From Streptomyces orinoci (GTDB taxonomy: Bacteria > Actinomycetota > Actinomycetes > Streptomycetales > Streptomycetaceae), in NCBI RefSeq assembly GCF_003121295.1, contig NZ_PHNC01000004.1, positions 124,010 through 188,009 of the forward strand: 64,000 nucleotides of DNA, in the 5' to 3' direction. The notes below the pieces were generated by a model. That model was given only the letters and a program-made list of their open reading frames with translations, did no database searches and was not told the origin of the DNA. Below, piece after piece: positions 59,215 to 64,000 of the stretch. Every line of letters starts with the position of its first letter. Position 1 is the stretch's first letter. Both the position numbers and the translations under genes were made by a program.

Positions 59215-59901
59215 TCAGGCGTCCGCCCCGCCGGCCGCGGGATGGCAGACAAAGGGATGCGAGGCCGCCTCCAGGCCCGCCGCACCCGCGTCACCCGCCC
59301 TGATCGCCGCCACCAGCCGGGCATGATCCGTGAGCCCTTCCGGACGCAGCTCGGTACCGATGCCCTCGCGCAGAAAGCCGCGCACCACGGTGCCCAGATC
59401 CGCGTAGACGGCGGCCAGCACCTCGTTGTGGGCGGCGGTCACCACCGCGGCGTGGAAGGCCGCGTCCGCGTCGATGAAACGGTCCGCCTCCCCCGAGCGC
59501 CAGGCGCGTTCCCGCCGCTCAAGCAGCGTCTCCAACCGGTCCAGGTCCGCCTCGGTGCGGCGGTGTGCCGCCAGGGCCGCCGCCTTGGTCTCCAGCGCGC
59601 TGCGCAGCTCGGCCACCTCCTGAGGATCGGCCTGGGCGAAGCGGCGGTTCATCACCCCGGCCAGCTCGCTGGTGGCCACCACAAAGGTGCCGGCGCCCTG
59701 CCGGATGTCCAGCAGGCCGTTGTGCGCCAGGGCCCGGACCGCCTCGCGGACGGTGTTACGGGCCACTCCCAGCTGTTCGACCAGCTCGGGCTCGGTGGGG
59801 ATGCGGGAGCCGACCGGCCACTCACCGGAGGTGATCTGGTTCCGCAGCTGGTCGATCACCTGGCCGGCCAGCGGGGCGCGGCGGGGGGAACTCAAAGGCA
59901 T
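59215..59901 (-). CDS. FadR-type GntR regulator (FCD domain)
   Basis: A 228-residue regulator. Winged helix: LAGQVIDQLRNQITSGEWPVGSRIPTEPELVEQLGVARNTVREAVRALAHNGLLDIRQGAGTFV. C-terminal FCD domain: RSALETKAAALAAHR, FIDADAAFHAAVVTAAHNEVLAAVYADL (with the D-H-H metal site pattern) and LTDHARLVAAIRAGD. It is divergent from the MFS transporter with 61 bases between; the two are likely a regulator-transporter pair. Confidence 0.94.
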   Translation of the reverse strand: MPLSSPRRAPLAGQVIDQLRNQITSGEWPVGSRIPTEPELVEQLGVARNTVREAVRALAHNGLLDIRQGAGTFVVATSELAGVMNRRFAQADPQEVAELRSALETKAAALAAHRRTEADLDRLETLLERRERAWRSGEADRFIDADAAFHAAVVTAAHNEVLAAVYADLGTVVRGFLREGIGTELRPEGLTDHARLVAAIRAGDAGAAGLEAASHPFVCHPAAGGADA

Positions 59902-59918
59902 GGCACTCCATTCATCCC

Positions 59919-59931
59919 ATGATTATATGAT
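59919..59931. promoter_or_regulatory. AT-rich operator/promoter between GntR and MFS genes
   Basis: ATGAT-TAT-ATGAT is a direct repeat in an unusually AT-rich stretch between the divergent genes. It may combine a -10 element and the GntR operator. If so, the MFS gene must start downstream, at GTG 59963. Confidence 0.5.
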
Positions 59932-59962
59932 CCGGCTCATGGTGCGCAGGGAAGACGAGTAT

Positions 59963-61246
59963 GTGACCGGCCCCCGGGCCCTCCAGTCCGTCCCGCCAAC
60001 TCCCTTGCGGGACGGGCGAGTCGGTGCCTGGTCGCGGCGGACACTGCCGACGGTGTGCCTGGTTCTCGCCGCCTTCAACCTCCGCCCCGCGGTCACCAGC
60101 CTGGGCGCGTTGCTCAAGGAGGCGCGGGAGGGCCTGGGCATGGGCGGCACCCTCGCCGGACTGCTCACCTCCATGCCCGCCCTCTGCTTCGCCCTGCTGG
60201 GTCTGGCCGCGCCCCGGCTGGCCCGCCGCTGGGGACCGGCCACGGTGGTCTGCGCCGGTCTGACGGCCATCGCCGCCGGCCTGGCGCTGCGCCCGCTGAT
60301 GCCGGGGATACCCGGGTTCCTGCTGCTGAGCGTCCTGGCCCTGGCCGGGATAGCGCTGGGCAATGTGCTGATGCCGGTGGTGGTCAAGCGCTGGTTCCCC
60401 GACCGGGTGGGCCCGATGACCGGCCTGTACTCCATGGCCGTGGCGGCCGGCGCGGGCGTCGCCTCGGCGGTGACCGTGCCGCTGACCGGCGCCCTCGGCG
60501 GCGGCTGGCGCCTGGGGCTCGGCGCCTGGGCGGTGGTCGCCCTGGCCGCCGCACTGCCCTGGGCGGTGGTCGCCCGGCGGGGGGCCGAGCGCCCCGGGCC
60601 CGCTCCCGCGCGGCACTCCACGGCGCACGATCCCATGGCGCCCGCCCCTGCGCCGGACGCACCCGCCACCCCCATCACCCGCAGCCCCGTCGCCTGGGCG
60701 CTGGCGGTCTTCTTCGGGCTGCAGGCCAGTGGCGCCTATGTGGTGATGGGCTGGATGCCGCAGATCTTCCGGGACGGCGGCGTCCCCGCCTCCACCGCCG
60801 GAGTGCTGGCCGCGCTCACCATGACGGTGGGCGTTCCGCTCTCCCTGGTGCTGCCGCGGATCGCGGTACGGATGCGGCACCAGGGTCCTCTGGCGGTGGC
60901 CCTGGCCGCCTTCGGGCTGGCCGGGTACGCCGGGCTGTGGCTGGCGCCGGCCGCCGGGGCCTGGGCCTGGGCGCTGCTGCTGGGCGTGGCCAACAGCTCC
61001 TTCCCGCTGGCGCTGACCATGATCGGGATGCGGGCCCGCACCGGGGCCGGGGTGGCGAGGCTGTCCGCCTTCGCGCAGAGCGTCGGTTACCTCCTGTCCA
61101 TCCCCGGACCGCTGCTGGTGGGCGGCCTCTACCAGCGCACCGGCGGCTGGGGAGCGCCGATCGCGCTGCTGGCCGCCCTGATGGTGCCTCAGGCGGTGGC
61201 CGGGATGCTGGCCGGCCGGGACCGGGCGGTGGAGGACGGGCCGTGA
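59963..61246 (+). CDS. CynX/NimT-type MFS transporter
   Basis: A 427-residue MFS protein with 12 helices: LVLAAFNLRPAVTSLGALL (typical CynX start), SMPALCFALLGLAAPRLARRWG, LGNVLMPVVVKRWFPDRVGPMTGLYSMAVAAGAG, FFGLQASGAYVVMGWMPQIF. Family members carry cyanate or nitroimidazole-type substrates; the substrate here is unknown. GTG 59963 was chosen with AGGGAAG 8 bases upstream. ATGs at 59927 and 59939 lie within the operator-like repeat and lack a binding site. Confidence 0.9.
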   Translation: MTGPRALQSVPPTPLRDGRVGAWSRRTLPTVCLVLAAFNLRPAVTSLGALLKEAREGLGMGGTLAGLLTSMPALCFALLGLAAPRLARRWGPATVVCAGLTAIAAGLALRPLMPGIPGFLLLSVLALAGIALGNVLMPVVVKRWFPDRVGPMTGLYSMAVAAGAGVASAVTVPLTGALGGGWRLGLGAWAVVALAAALPWAVVARRGAERPGPAPARHSTAHDPMAPAPAPDAPATPITRSPVAWALAVFFGLQASGAYVVMGWMPQIFRDGGVPASTAGVLAALTMTVGVPLSLVLPRIAVRMRHQGPLAVALAAFGLAGYAGLWLAPAAGAWAWALLLGVANSSFPLALTMIGMRARTGAGVARLSAFAQSVGYLLSIPGPLLVGGLYQRTGGWGAPIALLAALMVPQAVAGMLAGRDRAVEDGP

Positions 61247-61294
61247 CGGGGGACCTGCGCACCGGGCCGGGGCGCGGGATGGGACACTGATGCC

Positions 61295-61411
61295 ATGCCC
61301 GTCCTTGAACCGAATCCGCAGAACGGCCAGAAGACCCTGCTCACCATCCTCGGTGTGATGCTGGGAATCACCGCCGTGATCGCGGTCATCGCCTCGCTCG
61401 CCGCCCGCTGA
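61295..61411 (+). CDS. SGM_5486-type transporter-associated peptide
   Basis: A 38-residue membrane peptide: a polar head (MPVLEPNPQNGQK) and one helix (TLLTILGVMLGITAVIAVIASLA). From memory this is the SGM_5486 family, small proteins found next to CynX-type transporters in Streptomyces, as here: it starts 48 bases after the transporter stop. It is too short for many gene finders. It may stabilise or regulate the transporter. Confidence 0.8.
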   Translation: MPVLEPNPQNGQKTLLTILGVMLGITAVIAVIASLAAR

Positions 61412-61593
61412 ACCCGCCCTCTTCGAGTGCCGGGGTGGGGCTGGCCCCCCATCCCCTAGGGGGCCCACCTCAGGGGTAAGTAGGTGGCTTACCGGATATG
61501 AGCGGCGGCCCGGTCTCCGTAAGTTCTTGAGTGCACCCCGCACGGCGGCGGTGCCGGTCACCCGGACCACAGGACCGCACGGAGGAGATTCCC

Positions 61594-61800
61594 ATGCCCG
61601 CCGGCACGCACAAGCGCACCCCCGGCACCCAGACCAGGCTGCCGTGGTGGGCCCTGGCGCTGCCCACCGTCGCCTTTGTGGCGCTGTTCACCCTGCTGGC
61701 CGGTCCCGCTTCGGCAGGCACCCCCTCGGCCCAGGGCGGCGGTTCGCTCGGCCGCGTGGTGGAACTGGTCCAGCACTCCCTCGGTCACCGGATACCGTGA
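61594..61800 (+). CDS. Small exported or membrane protein, 68 residues
   Basis: MPAGTHKRTPGTQTR head, one hydrophobic segment (WWALALPTVAFVALFTLLAG) ending in a PASAG cleavage-like site, then a short amphipathic tail (LGRVVELVQHSLG). ATG 61594 is behind a near-perfect GGAGGAGA. It looks like a small secreted peptide or a tail-anchored membrane protein. Function unknown. Confidence 0.8.
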   Translation: MPAGTHKRTPGTQTRLPWWALALPTVAFVALFTLLAGPASAGTPSAQGGGSLGRVVELVQHSLGHRIP

Positions 61801-61874
61801 GCGGTACCACCCGGGAAGGGCAAGCCTGTCAACACCCCGCGCCCCGCCGTGGGTTTCATGCGAAGCTGGACGGC

Positions 61875-62393
61875 ATGAGCGCCGAAACGACCCGCAGGTT
61901 GGTCCTTCTCCGCCACGCCAAGGCCGAATGGTCCGATGGCGACGATCATGAGCGTCCGCTGGCCGAGCGCGGCCGCAAGGACGCCCCGGCCGCCGGCCGC
62001 TGGATCGCCGGCACCGGCATCAATCCGGACCTCGCCCTCTGCTCGACCGCCGTCCGCACCCGGGAGACCTGGAAGCTGGCCGTCCATGAACTGCCGCAGC
62101 GGCCGCGCACGGTGTACGAGGAGAGGGTGTACGAAGCCTCCCTCGGCGAGCTGATCGCCGTGATCAACGAGGTGCCGGAGGAAGTGAACGACCTGCTGCT
62201 CATCGGTCACAACCCGGGCATGCACGGGCTGGCCGACGCCCTGGCCGGGGAGGCCGAGGGAGATCTGCTGGCGAGGCTGAACCGCTCGGGTTTCCCCACC
62301 GCCGCGGTGGCGGTGCTCGCCTTCACCGGATCCTGGAAGGCCGTGGAGCTCGGGGCGGGCAAGCTGGTCAACTTCTGGACGCCGCACGAGTAG
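61875..62393 (+). CDS. sixA: SixA-type phosphohistidine phosphatase
   Basis: A 172-residue histidine phosphatase: LVLLRHAKAEW (catalytic RHG-like RHA), DHERPLAERGRKDAPAAGRWI, PDLALCSTAVRTRETW, VYEERVYEAS, and DLLLIGHNPGMHGL (second catalytic His). SixA-type enzymes dephosphorylate histidine phosphoproteins. ATG 61875; no strong ribosome binding site is seen. It converges with serB. Confidence 0.93.
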   Translation: MSAETTRRLVLLRHAKAEWSDGDDHERPLAERGRKDAPAAGRWIAGTGINPDLALCSTAVRTRETWKLAVHELPQRPRTVYEERVYEASLGELIAVINEVPEEVNDLLLIGHNPGMHGLADALAGEAEGDLLARLNRSGFPTAAVAVLAFTGSWKAVELGAGKLVNFWTPHE

Positions 62394-62426
62394 CCCCGGC
62401 GGGCAGCGCCCTGCCGTGCCGCCGGC
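62394..62426. terminator. Hairpin-forming sequence between sixA and serB
   Basis: CCGGCGGGCAG and CTGCC..GCCGCCGG can pair with a bulge, filling the 33 bases between the convergent stops. A short, GC-rich bidirectional terminator is likely. Confidence 0.5.
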
Positions 62427-63659
62427 TCACTCGTGGGTCTTGGCCGCCTCGACCTCTTCGCGGGTGACGCCCAGGAGATAGAGCACCGTGTCCAGGAAGG
62501 GGAAGTTCACGGCGGTGTGCGCGGCCTGGCGCACCACCGGCTTGGCGTTGAACGCCACGCCCAGACCGGCCGCGTTGAGCATGTCCAGGTCGTTGGCGCC
62601 ATCGCCGATCGCCACCGTCTGGGCGAGCGGTACGCCTGCCTCCGCCGCGAACCGGCGCAGCAGGCGGGCCTTGCCCGCCCGGTCCACTATCTCCCCGGTG
62701 ACCCGGCCGGTGAGCTTGCCGTCCACGACCTCCAGGGTGTTGGCCGAGGCGAAGTCCAGCCCCAGCCGTTCCCGCAGATCATCGGTGACCTGGGTGAACC
62801 CGCCGGAAACCACGCCCACTTGGAAGCCGAGCCGCTTAAGGGTGCGGATCAGGGTGCGGGCACCGGGCGTCAGCCGCACCTCGGAGCGCACCTTGTCCAC
62901 CACGGACTCGTCAAGCCCGGCCAGCAGGGCGACCCGCTGGTGCAGGGACTGCTCGAAGTCCAGCTCACCGCGCATGGCACGGGCGGTCACCTCGGCGACC
63001 TCGGCCTCACAGCCGGCATGCGCCGCGAACAGTTCGATGACCTCGTCCTGGATCAGGGTGGAGTCCACATCCATCACCACCAGGCGCTGCGCCCTGCGCT
63101 GCAGCCCGGCCGCCACCACGGCGACATCCACGCCGAGTCTGGCGGCCTCTATGGCCAGCGCGGTGCGCAGCTCCTCGGTTCCGGCGCCGGAGACCGCGAA
63201 CTCCACGGCGGTCACCGGGTACTTGGCGAGGCGGAAGATACGGTCGATATTGCCGCCGGTGCCGGTGATCCGGGCCGCGATGGCGGCGGTGGACTCGGCG
63301 GTGAGCGGGTGCCCCAGCACGGTGACATGCGAACGTCCCATGCCGCGGGGGCGGTTGTCACCCAGACCGGAGATGATCTCGGTCTGCAGCCGCATTGATT
63401 CGGCCCAACTGTGCACGGTGGCACGGAGTTCGCCCTCCGCGGTGGCGCCGCCGGCGGGTGCGGAGACCAGGGCGCACAGGGTGATCCGGCCCCGGGTGAC
63501 GATCTGCTCGATGTCGATCACATTGACGCCATAGGCGGCCAGGGTGTCGAAGAGTCCGGCGGTGATGCCGGGCCGGTCCTTCCCGAAGATCTTCACAAGA
63601 AGGGTGGGGTCGTCGTCACGGGCGACGGCGGTGGCAGGTGGGGTCTGCGGTGCGCTCAT
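62427..63659 (-). CDS. serB: Phosphoserine phosphatase with two ACT domains
   Basis: A 410-residue protein. The first half has ACT-like segments (TLLVKIFGKDRPGITAGLFDTLAAYGVNVIDIEQ and HVTVLGHPLTAESTAAIAARI). The HAD phosphatase half has VMDVDSTLIQDE (nucleophile Asp), VVSGGFTQV, and AIGDGANDLDML. It makes serine from phosphoserine; the long ACT-containing form is the actinobacterial type and is probably feedback regulated. ATG 63659 was chosen over earlier codons in a GC-rich leader. Confidence 0.95.
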   Translation of the reverse strand: MSAPQTPPATAVARDDDPTLLVKIFGKDRPGITAGLFDTLAAYGVNVIDIEQIVTRGRITLCALVSAPAGGATAEGELRATVHSWAESMRLQTEIISGLGDNRPRGMGRSHVTVLGHPLTAESTAAIAARITGTGGNIDRIFRLAKYPVTAVEFAVSGAGTEELRTALAIEAARLGVDVAVVAAGLQRRAQRLVVMDVDSTLIQDEVIELFAAHAGCEAEVAEVTARAMRGELDFEQSLHQRVALLAGLDESVVDKVRSEVRLTPGARTLIRTLKRLGFQVGVVSGGFTQVTDDLRERLGLDFASANTLEVVDGKLTGRVTGEIVDRAGKARLLRRFAAEAGVPLAQTVAIGDGANDLDMLNAAGLGVAFNAKPVVRQAAHTAVNFPFLDTVLYLLGVTREEVEAAKTHE

Positions 63660-63878
63660 GGTTCTTCTACCGTATCCGGTGCCCACGGGGCGCCCGCAGG
63701 GGGAGCGGACGGAAAGCGCACTGTTCACCGAACGTCAACCACCGGGGCGGCCCGCGTCCGGACCCGGGTCACCCGGACCGGCCCCCTCCCCGCCGTCCTC
63801 CCGCGGGGACGACCGACGGGGCCTCGGACCGGGGTCCTCCCCGTCGCCCCGGCGTGGGAGGTCTGCGCTCGGTGCGGG

Positions 63879-64000
63879 TTAGGGCGGCGGTTCGTCCCCG
63901 GTTCGCTCCGGCCGGTGCTCGGGCGGCGGCCCGAGGCGCGGGGTGCTTGGGCGGTGGCGGTCTCCGCTCTGTCCGGGTTCGGACGGTGGCCCGTCCCCGG
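63879..64000 (-). CDS. Possible 3' tail of a further minus-strand gene
   Basis: One minus-strand frame stays open from the right edge to a TAA at 63879-63881 and reads GDGPPSEPGQSGDRHR.. ending EPPP, a Pro/Arg-rich tail of the kind seen at the C-terminus of Streptomyces membrane proteins. No domain is visible. The interval 63660-63878 shows no gene and consists of GC-rich low-complexity sequence. Confidence 0.25.
   Translation of the reverse strand, partial: GDGPPSEPGQSGDRHRPSTPRLGPPPEHRPERTGDEPPP

Noticed and set aside
1..64000. CRISPR arrays, tRNA, rRNA
   Set aside because: No regularly spaced repeats were seen, and no intergenic segment shows a tRNA-like GGTTCGA T-arm with cloverleaf spacing.

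Overview
The window is high-GC actinobacterial chromosome that reads as Streptomyces. Evidence: very strong GC bias at third codon positions, frequent GTG and TTG starts behind purine-rich ribosome binding sites, and a set of Streptomyces-type genes (Gbn nucleoid protein, DUF3099 protein, an LAxTG sortase substrate, an SGM_5486-type 38-residue peptide, SURF1). From memory, the gene order resembles the S. coelicolor SCO1800-SCO1860 region. No rRNA, tRNA, CRISPR array, insertion sequence or prophage was seen.

Layout. 1-5955: the 5' part of a TerD-family gene, a three-gene membrane protein/histidine kinase/response regulator operon, and a methyltransferase-amidohydrolase pair. 6130-17978: an LAQTG cell-wall protein, then late cobalamin genes on the minus strand (cbiB, cobQ, chelatase, cobO, cobB; separately cobE and cobC) with a cobalamin riboswitch ahead of cbiB. 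Three unrelated genes (secreted protein, four-EF-hand protein, secreted cyclophilin) sit between the two cobalamin blocks, and the corrin-ring genes and cobN are absent from the window. 17979-26809: low-affinity phosphate transporter with a PHO box, class II aldolase, alpha/beta hydrolase, ABC-F ATPase, gbn and an enoyl-CoA hydratase. 27007-30022: an Asp23/Gls24 envelope-stress locus. 30333-35005: SDR, SURF1, DEDDh exonuclease, a PPOX-type flavin/F420 protein and a shortened RING-type protein.

35179-39244 is a TetR-controlled cluster: acetoacetate decarboxylase-like protein plus two tandem amidohydrolases, with a palindromic operator in the divergent promoter. 39302-44433 is the most accessory-looking part: an Rpn-like nuclease, a compact putative RiPP locus (76-residue protein, 35-residue Asp/Gly/Asn-rich peptide, PIMT-like methyltransferase) facing an HTH/TPR regulator, and a frameshifted HTH gene. 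The peptide-plus-methyltransferase pair resembles the imiditide (aspartimide) RiPP class and is the best candidate here for an undescribed system.

44518-63659 returns to conserved chromosome: fatty acid hydroxylase, lysoplasmalogenase, subtilase, DUF485 plus acetate-type symporter, moaA, tyrS, TldD/TldE-type pair, fabG-fabI (type II fatty acid synthesis), GntR/CynX-type transporter pair, SixA and serB. The last 340 bases are low-complexity and may hold only the 3' tail of a further minus-strand gene.

All family assignments come from motifs and recall, not database searches. Start sites marked as chosen rest on visible ribosome binding sites or overlaps.
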